DNA of 64,000 bases. Origin: Prochilodus magdalenae (lineage: Eukaryota > Chordata > Actinopteri > Characiformes > Prochilodontidae). Of this stretch, positions 23,480 to 34,822 are shown piece by piece (within the stretch, counting starts at the first letter, position 1; each line of letters opens with the position of its first letter). The position numbers and the translations under genes are program-made. The stretch is taken from NCBI GenBank assembly GCA_024036415.1, contig JAMWET010000767.1, forward strand, positions 17,501-81,500. Direction: 5' to 3'. The notes below the pieces were generated by a model. The model was not told the DNA's origin. It saw only the letters and a program-made list of their open reading frames with translations, and searched no databases.

Positions 23480-24690
23480 TGATGGTATGGTAAAATGTAT
23501 ATCATACAGTTCATACAGCTTGATGCAGATCATATAGTAACTTGTTCATTTATCATCACACATGTATGATTTATTATAATACAAAACCATACATTTGTCA
23601 TCATACAGTAAGGTATAGATTTATGTCATACAGTAACATGTATTAACATCGATTTTCATCATACCACGACATGTCGATTTATCACCATAGAGCAGCATGT
23701 ACATCTATGTATGAATATAACATATATAGATTTATCATATACAGTAACCTGGAGCCCATAGGTTTATCATCATACAACAGTGTATAGATAGAGAGCAACA
23801 TGTAGATCATAATACATGTGGATGTATCATCATACAGTAACATCTAGATTTATCACCATAGTAACATGTAAATCAAAACACATGTAGATGTATCGTCATA
23901 CAGTAACATCTAGATTTATCACCATAGTAACATGTAGATCATAACACATGTGGATGTATCATCATACAGTAACATGTGTATTTATCACCATAGTAACATG
24001 TAAATCATAAAACATGTATATGTATCGTCATACAGTAACATCTAGGTTTATCACTATAGTAACATGTCAATCATAACACATGTAGATGTATCGTCATACA
24101 GTAACATCTAGATTTATCACCATAGTAACATGTAGATCATAACACATGTGGATATATCATCATACAGTAACATGTGTATTTATCACCATAGTAACATGTA
24201 AATGGTAAAACATGTAGATGTATCATCATACAGTTACATCTAGATTTATCACCATAGTAACATGTAAATCATAACACATGTAGATGTATCATCATACAGT
24301 AACATCTAGATTTATCACCATAGTAACATGTAAATCATATCACATGTGGATGTATCATCATACAGTAACATGTGTATTTATCACCATAGTAACATGTAGA
24401 TCATAACACATGCAGATGTATCATAATGCAGTAACATCTAGATTTATCACCATAGTAACATGTAGATCATAACACATGTAGATGTATCATAATGCAGTAA
24501 CATCTAGATTTATCACCATAGTAACATGTAAATCATAACACATGTAGATGTACCATCATATAGTAACATCTAGATTTATCACCATAGTAACATGTAAATC
24601 ATAACACATGTACCTGTAGATGTATCATAATACATAGATTCATGCAATAACAAGTAGACTCATCCTCAGACAGTAACACACAGGTTTTTG
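23480..24690. repeat. 66-bp minisatellite with 198-bp higher-order period
   Basis: Thirteen units with start points exactly 66 bp apart begin at 23797, 23863, 23929 and so on to 24589. A diverged lead-in occupies about 23480-23796, and the array decays after 24620. Each unit is built from three related sub-blocks starting 'catgtagat', 'catgtagatgtatc' and 'catctagattta'. Every third unit (23929, 24127, 24325) carries the same variants ('gtggat' and 'catgtgtattta'), giving a 198-bp higher-order repeat. No coding potential. Confidence 0.95.
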
Positions 24691-25264
24691 GTATCATACA
24701 TGTCGATCATATTCACACAAAATACAGAACTCCTCCTTACAAACCCAGACCACAGCAGGCTCACGTCTTTTGTTTGTCCACCAACGATGGCACTAGCCAC
24801 TCGACATCTGACATTTTATCTACTTTTGTGTTTTTCAAGTGTCGTTTCCTCCATGTATCTCCCCTCTTTTCTGATGGACTCCAGCAGGGAACAATAGCTG
24901 AATGCCCTTTACTGTCTCCCTCTCCCACTCTGTCCCCCCCTCAAAAAACAGAGAGAAAAGGGAGGATGAGCACCAAACAGGAACCCCCTGGAGAGTGGGC
25001 GTCTGCTGCTGTCCTTGTTGGGAGTGGGGTGAGGTGTGTGTGTGTGTGTGTGACATTGACAGTGATAGTCCTGCTCGTGCTCTTTTGTAAAGCGGCCGCT
25101 GCAGGTGATGGATTCGGTCCTAATGGAGTGGTGTTTCTCTCAGAGGAGCCAGCATTTACCCAACGCTCTCTGCCACCCACAGAAAAGCACCCGCACGCTG
25201 CCTGCACATGAATAATTGCCCACTTGGGACTGATTTTGCTGCACAGGCCGTAGCGTTTGCAACC
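24691..25264. other. Non-coding spacer with mixed composition
   Basis: Less repetitive, locally GC-rich, with a NotI-type GCGGCCGC near 25092 and a short (GT)n at 25037-25051. Frames on both strands (24774-25211 plus, 24941-25297 minus) overlap and neither shows a domain. An undetected exon cannot be excluded. Confidence 0.3.
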
Positions 25265-26566
25265 CCCCCACACCTTTACCTCCCTCCCTTGCCGCATCTT
25301 GCTTTCACGCTTTACATCTTTCCCTCCCTCTATACATCCCTCTTTCCAACCCTCTGCTTTTAGGAATATGCAGTGTATTCCTAATGTGGATAGAATCTAC
25401 TGTGATACATATATGGAATGCACTGTGATACATTTCTGCATCCCTTTCCTTCCTCCTTCCTTCAGAATGCTTTTCTGCTTCGCTCTTTCTTTTCTACCAT
25501 GCCTCCCTCCTCATTCTCTTCTTTCCTTCTTGTATCCCGCTTTCCTTTCCTTCATCGCCCCCTCTCCACTTTCTATTCTCTTCTTGCCTTACTGCATCCC
25601 TCGTTCCTTTCCTCCATCCTCCTTCCTATTCTCTCCTGGCATGTCTATGTCCTCAATCCATCCCTCTCTACATCCCTTTCTCTTCTTGCATGTCTATGTC
25701 CTCAATCCATCCCTCTCTACATCCCTTTCTCTCCTTGCCTTTCTACACCCCTCTTTCCTGTTCTCCATCCAACCCTTCTCTATATTCCTCATTCCCTCCT
25801 TGCCTTCCTACACCCCTCTTTTCATTTCCTCCATCCTCCCCTCACCACTTCCTCTTCTCTCTTGGCATGTCTACGTCCATTTTCCTTTCCTCAATCCATC
25901 CCTCTCTACATCCCTTTCTCTCTTGCCTTCCTATATCCCCCTTTCCTTTCCTCTACCCATCCCTCTTTACACCCCTTCCTATCATTGCCTTCCTACATCC
26001 CTTTTTGTTCTTCTCTTCCGGCATCCCTCTTTCTCTCCCCATCTCTTTACATATTCTTCTATCTCTCCTCTCTTTCTTCTGTCCTTCTTTTTTTTTCTTC
26101 AGTCATCCCTCTCCACACCTGTTAAGCTTGCTTCCATTCCACATTTCTTGCCCTCATTCATCCCTCTCTACATTTCTCTTTTTCTTCTACCTTCCTATGT
26201 CCCTTTTGCCATTCCTTTATTCATCTCTCTCTGCTTCCTTCTTTATGTACATCTATACGTTCCTCTATCTCTCCTCTGTTTCTCTTCCTATTTTCCTATA
26301 CCTTTCCTCCATGCATGCCTCTCAGCAGCCTGTTGTCATTCCCTTCCTCCATCCCTCTTTCTTTTCCTTCATTCATCCCTCTCTACATCCCTCTTTTTCC
26401 TCCTATCTTCCTTTCCTGCCTCCTTAATTCATTCCACATATCTGTCCTACTTCATCCATTCCTTCATTCCTTCATCCCATTCCATATCTGTTTTTCTTCC
26501 TTTCTTTCCTGTATCATTTCCTCACCTACCTTCATACCTCTCTTTCCTTCCCTCCAGTTGTAGCTC
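25265..26566. repeat. 1.3-kb pyrimidine-rich tract with imperfect tandem structure
   Basis: The plus strand is overwhelmingly C and T, built of recurring words such as 'catccctctctacatccctt', 'ccttgccttcctac' and 'ggcatgtctatgtcctcaat'. Two adjacent blocks near 25637-25735 are almost identical over about 50 bp. Because stop codons need purines, the plus strand stays open for 465 codons (25257-26654) and in two other frames. The Pro/Ser/Leu/Phe-rich translations are artefacts. It is a candidate polypurine-polypyrimidine structure-forming region. Confidence 0.9.
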
Positions 26567-27210
26567 ACTACATCCTGTTGTAAAAGTGAACGAGTGTGGT
26601 TGGTGCGGGAGTCGGCTTCTTTCCCATCCACCTCTTGGCATTCATGATACATAAAATGGCAATGGTGGCTCGGGTGGAAAAAAGAGCACTGCTGGGGAGC
26701 TGTGGATGAGTGTAGAGGACAGTGGTAGAGGAGAGGTGGGCACAGAGAGAGAGAAAGAAAGAGAGAAAGAGAAAGAGGGAAAGCTCCTTTTGTCCTGTCT
26801 TCTTTGTCATCAGAGACCTGTTGGATTGCGGCCTTCATGTGCTGCTTCCCTCCCCCTGCTTGCTGTCAGGCTGCATGCTGAGTTATCTCCATGCTGATTC
26901 TCCTACTCCTCTCTTTCTATCTCTGGCTTTTTTAAACCCGAGCAGAAGGGAAGGGAAAGCTTGTGAAGCTTCATGTTCTGTGTAGTAACTTAGCTGAAAG
27001 ACCCTTACAGTGATTACAATATAACCATTTAAAGGGGTTCCGTTATGCTGTTCCTGCGTGTCGCCTTCTGTTAGTGTGTTATGTAGATTGCTGTGCATGT
27101 AAACAGTCTGCAAAGTTATAAATTCCAAGGTACATGCCAGACGGAGAAACTCTCCTTTTCACTTTCCCAGCTACCCACAATGACTAATTAGAATTCCAGC
27201 CCTTTTCTCT
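26567..27210. other. Non-coding spacer with a GA run
   Basis: (GA)-rich at about 26741-26783, otherwise unremarkable. Confidence 0.4.
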
Positions 27211-28075
27211 GTTACAAGGTGATGTCATCTAATAACACAATCCCTAGTGCCCACCTACTGGCTTTGTGTATTATGTGAGGGTGTGCCAAGCTTGCCTTTA
27301 GGAGGGCAATACAACCTTTCTTACAAGATGACACCACCAGGAATTCTGAGGCTGGAATTCCAAGGAGGCGTTTCAGTCAGCTGAGAAAAGTGTTTTCTGT
27401 GGGAGAGAGCTTCTGCCTTTGTTATGTGCTTTGTGCTTTATAGCTTTTCATATGGTTTACATGGGAGAAACTCTCTCATGGACATCACTTTCCTCAGATA
27501 TCTTGAAACGCCTCTTTGAAATTCCAGCCATTCCACCAATCTGAGCACACTGGGCTCATCTGAAGGTTGAGCACAAAGACAATGTTTTATAGGCAAAGGG
27601 TTAAGAAAGATTAGGCTGGTAATAAGTTTGTTACAAGATGACATCACCTAGAATTCCAGGGTTGGAATTCCAATAAGGCATTTCAGGTGGCTGAGAAAAG
27701 TGTTTTCTGTAGGAGAGAGCTTCTGCCTTTGTTATGTGCTTTGTGCTTTATAGCTTTTCATATGGTTTACATGGGAGAAACTCTCTCATGGACATCACTT
27801 TCCTCAGATACCTTAAAACGCCTCTTTGAAATTCTGGCCATTTCAGCAATCTGAGCACACTGGGCTCATCAGATGGTTGAGCACAAAGACAATAGGCAAA
27901 GGGTTAAGACAGATTAGGTTAGTAATAAGATTGTTACAAGATGACATCACCTAGAATTCCAGGGTTGGAATTCCAATGAGGCATTTCAGGAGGCTGAGAA
28001 AAGTGGTTTCTGTGGGAGAGAGTTTCTGCCTTCATTCTGTGCTTCAGGCGTTATAGCTTTTCATATTGTTTCATA
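27211..28075. repeat. Tandemly repeated foldback element
   Basis: Two full units (27321-27630, 310 bp; 27631-27933, 303 bp) and a truncated third (27934 to about 28075), each beginning 'ttacaagatgac'. A weaker partial match to the unit start occurs at 27211. Each full unit contains a long imperfect inverted repeat: in unit 1 the arm 27350-27415 ('ggctggaatt', 'gaggcgtttca', 'ctgag', 'aaagtg', 'gagagagc') pairs with 27464-27529 around a central loop of about 50 bp. Several EcoRI-type GAATTC words sit in the arms. No coding content. Confidence 0.9.
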
Positions 28076-28084
28076 TTTCAAACA

Positions 28085-28345
28085 CCTGCATAACATGCTA
28101 GCACTGTTGGGCAGTCGTAGGACTAGGGAACCAGCCTTGTAACTAGAGGGTTTGATTCCCCAAACTGACAAGACATGACTGAAGTGCCCTTGAGAAAGGC
28201 ACCTAACCCCTGATTGCACCCTGGGTGCTGTGGATAGGGCTGCCCACCACTCCAGGCTGCAAGTGTGCCTACTGCCCACTAGTGTGTGTGTGTGTGTGTG
28301 CGTTCACTAGTGCGTGTGTATATGGGTTTTATTGCACTGATGGGT
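28085..28345 (+). mobile_element. tRNA-derived SINE (type 1)
   Basis: The head contains 'gggcagtcgtagga' and a B-box-like 'ggtttgattcc' (28149-28159, one mismatch to the consensus). The body has 'gaagtgcccttgagaaaggc', 'cctaacccctgattgc' and 'gtggatagggctgcccacc', then a GT run and 'gatgggttaagc'. This arrangement is familiar from a widespread ostariophysan SINE. Such elements are transcribed by RNA polymerase III and moved by partner LINEs. Confidence 0.75.
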
Positions 28346-28363
28346 TAAGCATTTTATTTGATT

Positions 28364-28550
28364 ATTTTTTACTTATATGGCTTTTAGCTGACGCTCTTAT
28401 CCAGAGCCACTTACAAGGTTAATCATATTACAGGTAGGCCAGTGTAGTGTTAGGAGTCTTGCCCAAGGACTCCTATTGGTGTAGCACAGCATAGCCACAT
28501 GTGGTGGTGGCTCCCTGGCTGGTAGTCATGCTGAGCTACACCAACCACCA
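28364..28550 (-). mobile_element. SINE (type 2), internally damaged
   Basis: Carries the tail 'agctgacgctcttatccaga', 'cacttacaaggttaatcata', 'cccaaggactcctattggtg' and ends with 'tgagctacaccaaccacc', the reverse complement of the tRNA-like head seen at 59502. The B-box portion is missing. It sits immediately beside the type 1 SINE. Confidence 0.75.
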
Positions 28551-30017
28551 GTCAGCATGTGCCATAACAGTTCCCAACAAATACTACAGGGATCATTTGT
28601 TGAAGTATGAAGTGCAAGTCCAAGGTTCATATGAACAGTGTAAGCAGACTCTAGACTTCAGGTGACAGAAATACGTTAATAAATCATAAATTAGCTCCCC
28701 ATCAATCCTACCTTGTGTTAATGCCCTTGTATGCAAGAGCACCAAGCTTTTTTTGTGCTGCCTGTCAGATATCCAGCCCACAGGGTGAATGTTTGTGTGC
28801 TGGGGGCACGGGGGCTTTGGGGGGTCATAAATGTCATAAATATTATATATGCTGATGACGATCCCCAAGATGGATCACATTTTCTGGCTATAAAACAGGC
28901 ATAAGCCGGTTGCATTATTCATACAGGACAAAGCCACCTGCCCACCCCACAGCACACAGTCACAATACATGTATGGCTTGTGTTTACCTTAATTACCTCC
29001 CCCTCTACACACACACACACTTTCCTTTAATAACTTGTTTGTTTGGAGGGTGTGTGGGGGTTGGAGGTGATGTACTTGATTAGTTCACAATCAGGAAGAG
29101 GATTTACCAGGATGTCATTGGCTCTGCATACCGCATTTGGTCTTGAGGATGTTGCGGATATCGCCTTTGAATGTTACAAAATGACAGGGTTCAGGACTGT
29201 AATCTGCCTGTGCGTGAAATATTAATAGGATCCCAGGAAAGATACCTAGCGCATGCCAATAATTCAGACTCTCTCTGACAGTGCCGACATCTCTCCATGT
29301 CCTCTGCATCTTCTATCTCATGTCATCTGTCAGTCTGCCAGCAGTGGCATATGCTGAGTTATTGGAGCTTTGCTGTGCATTAAACTATTAACTCAGCCTT
29401 GTTTTCTTGCCTCAGCGGAAAGCATACATGCGCCCAGGACTCTCTGCAGTCCACCCAGAGCCTAAATAAACTCTTGGTCATGATGAGCACTGCAGCCTGT
29501 AACACTGCCAGTGTGCAAAGCCTCTGTACCGCACGTATCTCCAATTAGCTGCGTGGGAACGAGCTGCGTGTTATGTGTGGCTCATACGGGCTTTAAACCA
29601 AAGCTCTACACTGGCGAGATTGAAACTAGTACATAGCGGGTGTGCTAGTTAGCCGAGTCTGGTTGCAGGGGAAGTGTGTGAGCCTACTGAATTTTAATGG
29701 GGACTCTGACAGTGCTGCAGGTAAAGCGCTGTGTGGTAATGGGCAGCCGAGGCTGTTAGAAGGATTCAGACAGAGAGAGCCCCAACGCGTACTCACCTTT
29801 GGCCCTTGGTACATCTCTGCTGCTGGAGTTTAATGAGTCCATCCTGATACAGTTGGATGGACACATACGTGCCTGCACACACGCGCGCACAGATGTTTTT
29901 TCTGCTGTAGGATTAACCATTTTATTTCTTTAGAAAAGAAGATTTCAGTTTATTCAAACTTTATTTCTATAAAAAAAACCATGCACTTTAATGATAATTC
30001 ACTGTAACTATGCACGC
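28551..30017. other. Non-coding spacer, possible conserved DNA
   Basis: Mostly non-repetitive with short CA runs (29010-29022, 29876-29892). The section at about 29080-29480 looks like single-copy conserved DNA. Open frames are short and unsupported. Confidence 0.3.
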
Positions 30018-30592
30018 ACTCATTTCTGAACAAAAGCAGCAACCTTGGACTCAACCACCTCATTTCACTCACAACCTGACTCAGACTTGCCCTTATACTC
30101 ACTCGCAACCTGACTCAGACTTACCTGAAACCTCCTCACAACTCTGCCCGGACCTGACCTTATACTCACTACCAAAAAACATGGATTCCCCCTTAACTCA
30201 CTCACAACTTGACTCGAACTCAGCCTTAACTCACTCACAACTAGATTCAGATTCGAGCTTAACTCACATGCAACTTGACCTGGACTCAACTTTAATTCAT
30301 TCACACCTTGACCCAGACCTGACCTTATACTCACTCACAACTCGAACCGGACCTGACCTTATATTCGCTCACAACTCGACTCTGACTTTAACTCACTTGC
30401 AACACTCCTGGACCTGACCTTATACTCACTCACAACTCCATTCAGGCCTTAACTCACTCACAACTTGACCCAGACCTGACCTTTTACTACTCACAACTCG
30501 ACTTGCTATTAACTCACTCACAACTCGGCTCTGACTTGCCCTTAACTCACTCACAACTCTTGGACTCACCAGAAATTCACCCTTAACACTTG
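30018..30592. repeat. Diverged 33-bp minisatellite ('ACTCACTCACAACT')
   Basis: About 16 copies of a 26-36 bp unit with the core 'tcactcacaactcgactc' followed by 'gacctgacctta'. Many units are 33 bp, so one frame stays open and reads as an 11-residue repeat around 'LTHSQLDSDS' (30010-30417). There is no signal peptide, no flanking exon structure, and frame-breaking units follow, so it is non-coding. Confidence 0.85.
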
Positions 30593-31363
30593 GTAGCGTT
30601 TTCCCAGCTGGCCAGTGTGCATAAGCATGTGTGTGGGAAAACTGTCCAGTGGTTATCTAAGGCAATGTGTTTGAGGCTGTAGGGCCCTCCAATTGGCTTT
30701 GGTTCTGAGGGGCAGTACAGTGTAGTTAACTTTCCTCTGCAATGTGATTTTGTGAAAGGGTGTTGGAATATGTGTTCCTGGAAACATACTTAATGACATA
30801 TCATTTTTAGACAAAGAGTGAATTCTTTTAATGACAAACTGACTGACATCTTTTGAGGGAGAGAGCCATCAGAAATTCAGGAGGAAAACCGATAAGCAAG
30901 GTTATCCTCCTCTGAAGCACAGTTTGGTGACGACTACTGAACTGCAAACCTATTTGGGGTCTAATAATTTTATTAAAGCGGGGAGAAACATACACTGTGC
31001 TGAAATTAGACCCCATAATCAGACACTGGCAGGTCTAATCCATAGTAAGGCAGTAAACAAAAATAACACATAACAATTCAATCCAAAAATTATCATCTGC
31101 TGGTTTGGGTGATGAGAGAAAGGCAAATTCATCTGTTCCAGGGCAGCAGTATGCATAATTAAGTTAAGCAGAGAACACACTTCTGCATATTTTAACACAC
31201 AATTGTTTTTTTTTTGTTTAAAAAGGTAAAATGTGGACTTTGCAAAAGATTTGGGAACATTTAATTTTTTTTCTTTTTATGAATATGTTAAACTAAGTAA
31301 ATAAACAATGTTGACTTGTAAAGTGCCGTAGTTCTGTGCTCTCCCTGTAGAGAATGTGTTATA
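30593..31363. other. Non-coding spacer
   Basis: No recognised repeat or exon; AT-rich towards the right end. Confidence 0.4.
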
Positions 31364-31740
31364 TGAACTTATTTTCAGCAAATGATATCATTTGACAAGG
31401 TGTCTTCTAATGTTTCACCCCGTTCTAAAATAATAATCATTTATTTATTCAGTTTTAGGCTGTTTAAGTCACTGTATTTGTGATGCTTGTTTAAATGATG
31501 CTTCTGTAGAGCAATATTGGGGATGCTTTTTAAAATAAAAATAAATAAGTGGAAATTAATACATAGTTTTGGCATAACTCACTTTCCGGCTACTTGTACG
31601 CCCCCCTCCTCCCCTCCCATGAACACTGTAACCTGATAGAAGTGTGAGAAATGTAGGAAAGTGATTCCTTGACTTTGCTTTTATTTAAATGTTGTAAGGT
31701 GTCCGGATGTAAATGAGTGCCAGTACTCTCAGTGGCATCT
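31364..31740 (+). repeat. Segmental duplication, 377-bp block, copy 1
   Basis: Matches 33341-33717 in the same orientation with equal length (377 bp) and roughly 15 substitutions by eye. It starts 'tgaacttattttcagcaaat' and ends 'ctctcagtggcatct'. The content is non-coding and includes 'cgcccccctcctcccctccc'. Confidence 0.95.
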
Positions 31741-33221
31741 CCAGCACAGTGACAGGTGACTGCTGGGAGACGTGCTAGCCTGGAGTCAGTTTCACCACAT
31801 GCAGCACTGAGCCTGATGGAGGCTTTGGGTATTAAACAGCGAGAGAGAAAGGGGGAGAGAGAGAGAGAGAAAGAGAGAGGGAGAGAGAGACGGAGACCAG
31901 GTGGTACCTCGGTCCAGACGATGGCTCAGAATGTGCAAAGCTGCCAGTGATTGACTTTCAACAGGCCTCTCCTGCTTTCTTAACTGCAACAGGCGCAATG
32001 AAGCGATTGGTTTCGCTCTGCTATAATGGCTGGCCATGAATGCTGAGTGCGATGGTGGGAGCCCATTACAGCCTCAATGGCTGACAAGACACTTAGCACT
32101 CCCAGGAGCTCAAACAGCCCTTTCATCGCTGGCCTAAGGCTGGGCTTGAGCCCGGGAGCTGGTGGCCAGCTGGGTCTTTACCCATCTCTCTCTCTCTCCT
32201 ACACACATATACACACACACACACACAAACACACACAAAACAGCACCTGCTTGGTATTAAGCAGTGGTTGGGACTCCCAGTGTTGCCCTCAGCTGGCAAA
32301 GATAGGCAGCAGGGGGGACAGAGAGAGATAGAAAGAGAGAGAGGGAGACAGAGAGAGACAGCTGTGCGGAGTCTAGCTGTGGGGATTTGCAGGATATGGG
32401 AAAGGAAAGGCATTGGCTTTGTAAAGATTATCAGAATTAGAATGTGATGGTATGAAGTCCATGAACAGAAGGCACGCATTGACTGGGAGATTTGCCTGCA
32501 TGTTTGTGAAAATTTCACGGCTTTCACTCCTTTGTTAGTGTCGCCGAGTAGAATGGGCGAGTCAGAGCCATTATAATCTGTTCAAGTCGCCATTACCTCT
32601 CAAATCACTGGGAAATTACTAAACAGCAAATGCTGTTCAGTCCTGCCTAATAATACAGTAATACAAGGGCCATACGGAGCCAGCACAACAGCACCACTAG
32701 CATATTTAAAAGAGCTAACATTCAACACAGTTGAAAGATACTTGCACGGCTCATTTCTTAAATCCTGGATTTGCTGAAGAGTTGAAGCTTATATATGGAC
32801 CACCTATATAGTGTTACCCCCCGGTTATTAATCTTCAGACTGTAAAAGTTATTTCTATAGCACTTTGCCATTATGAGATCATTATTAGACCACTATAAGG
32901 GTATAATTATAGGGTAATACTATAGTTATATAAGTTGGACCAACCTGTACATTACAGGCCAACTGTGTTGTTGTTAGTAAATAAAAGTCAGTAAGCTGAT
33001 AATCAGATAACTGTAAAAATAACTGTAGCCTCAAAAGTAAAAAAAAGTCACACGATTATTTTCTAGTTCTTAATAAATAATAAGTTGTAATAAGTAATAT
33101 TAATCTGTAATAATAAACATGTGTTTTTTGATTTTTGATTAGTTTGTAGAAAAACAAGATGTCTAGCTTTTACAGAATCAAATCTTCTTAATCATGGTAT
33201 ATCAGGTTTTACAATACTGTA
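31741..33221. other. Non-coding spacer with GA and CA runs
   Basis: GA-rich run at 31840-31897, CT/CA run at 32185-32238, GA run at 32318-32360. The remainder is AT-rich. Open frames over the simple repeats are artefacts. Confidence 0.4.
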
Positions 33222-33838
33222 GTTATTACCCAACAATGGCTATAATTAAATGGTATACGTGCTGTAAAATGTACATGCTTCTCCTATGGGATGAATGTCA
33301 AGTAGCTGTCAACTTATCACTGATGACATTTGCCCTAGAGTGAACTTATTTTCAGCAAATAATATCATTTGACAAGGTGTCTTCTAACGGTTCACCCCGT
33401 TCTAAAATAATAATAATTTATTTATTCAGTTTTAGGCTGTTTAAGTCACTGTATTTGTGATGCTTGTTTAAATGATGCTTCTGCAGAGCAATATTGGGGA
33501 TGCTATTTAAAATAAAAATAAATAAGTGGAAATAAATACATAGTTTTGGTATATGTCACTTTCCGGCTACTTGTACGCCCCCCTCCTCCCCTCCCATGAA
33601 CACTGTAACCTGATAGAAGTGTGATAAATCTAGGAAAGTGATGCCTTGACTTTGCTTTTATTTAAATGTTGTAAGGTGTCCGAATGTAAATGAGTGCCAG
33701 TACTCTCAGTGGCATCTGAGTGGCATCATTGTTATCACCCAACAATGGCTATAATGAAATGGCATACATGCTGTAAAATGTACATGCTTCTCATATGGGA
33801 CGAATGTCAAGTAGCTGTCAACTTGTCACTGATGACAT
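33222..33838 (+). repeat. 377-bp copy inside a 108-bp direct repeat
   Basis: Layout: direct repeat 33222-33329, short spacer, the second copy of the 377-bp block (33341-33717), short spacer, then direct repeat 33731-33838 (offset 509 bp). The two 108-bp repeats share 'aacaatggctataat.aaatg', 'ctgtaaaatgtacatgcttc' and 'aatgtcaagtagctgtcaac'. The first copy of the block at 31364 has no such flanks. This points to a local rearrangement rather than transposition. Confidence 0.9.
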
Positions 33839-34417
33839 CATGAATTAAACCACAGGAGAAAGCCATGCTTTGCAACCAATGATTACAAAAGTCCCTCTTT
33901 CCAAAATCCAGGACAAAGCCAACCTCCACCGGTCAGTACAGCCCAACATGCCCCTCCTATGAGCCCTGGTTCACATTGCTAGCCTTTAGTGAACACAGAG
34001 GCCTTGCAAATTTGTATCCAACGTAGGTGCACACTAGGGACTCCTGCCAAAACACTCGCCTGTGGCGAAGATCCACATCCAGAGAAATATTGAGATTAAC
34101 CCGCTTCAAGCGTTACAGGATTATAAAATCATATGCCCCCTCTTCAACTACACATGACTTTTTAGTGTAGCTTTTGAGAAACTTGACATAATAACATTGT
34201 TGATAATTAGCACTGTAGAGTGGTAGAGGAATGTTAGAACAAAGCCAGCCTGCCATGAAATTACCAGGCTCCTCACCTGTTGTCTTCTCTGAGGCATCCA
34301 CGTTAGTGGTGTCGTAATCATGTGATCAAAGAACAGGCAACATCAAGCTTAAAGCATCATCACCACTAAGCCGTGAGGTTCACAAATTCATTAATGCTGT
34401 AAGGTTATTAATAACCA
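33839..34417. other. Non-coding spacer
   Basis: No recognised repeat. The open frame at 34113-34301 is unsupported. Confidence 0.4.
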
Positions 34418-34822
34418 ACACATTTACAGATCATTTACAGTCTATTCATGCTATAAGAGTTTAGCTCCACTCATGCTGAAGGTATAAGGAGTGGTTTAGC
34501 CTTCTTTGCTCTTTGAAAGAGAAACAATACACGGCAGCCAATCAGAACAAAACACATTTACAGATGTTTGTCTATTCAGGCTATAGGAGTTTAGCTCCAC
34601 CCACTCATGCTGAAGGTATAAGGAGTGGTTTAGCCTTCTTTGCTCTTTGAAAGAGAAACAATACATGGCAGCCAATCAGAACAAAACACATTTACAGATG
34701 TTTGTCTATTCAGGCTATAGGAGTTTAGCTCCACCCATTAATGCTGAAGGTATAAGGAGTGGTTCAGCCTTTTTTGTTTTTTAAAAAGAGAAACAATACA
34801 TGGCAGCCAATCAGAACAAAGC
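34418..34822 (+). repeat. Three tandem copies of a 134-bp unit
   Basis: Units start at 34418, 34552 and 34686 ('acacatttacagat'), each containing 'gagtttagctccac', 'atgctgaaggtataaggagt' and 'gcagccaatcagaacaaa'. Units 1 and 2 are closest; the third has more substitutions. Each unit carries a CCAAT-box word (in 'agccaatcag'). Confidence 0.95.

Noticed and set aside
23797..24620. Regularly spaced repeats as a CRISPR array
   Set aside because: Units are contiguous with no unique spacers, the context is vertebrate-type DNA, and there are no cas genes; it is a minisatellite.
25257..26654. 465-codon open frame
   Set aside because: It lies in a pyrimidine-rich tract where stops are excluded by composition. 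Two other frames are open as well, and the translation is Pro/Ser/Leu/Phe low complexity.
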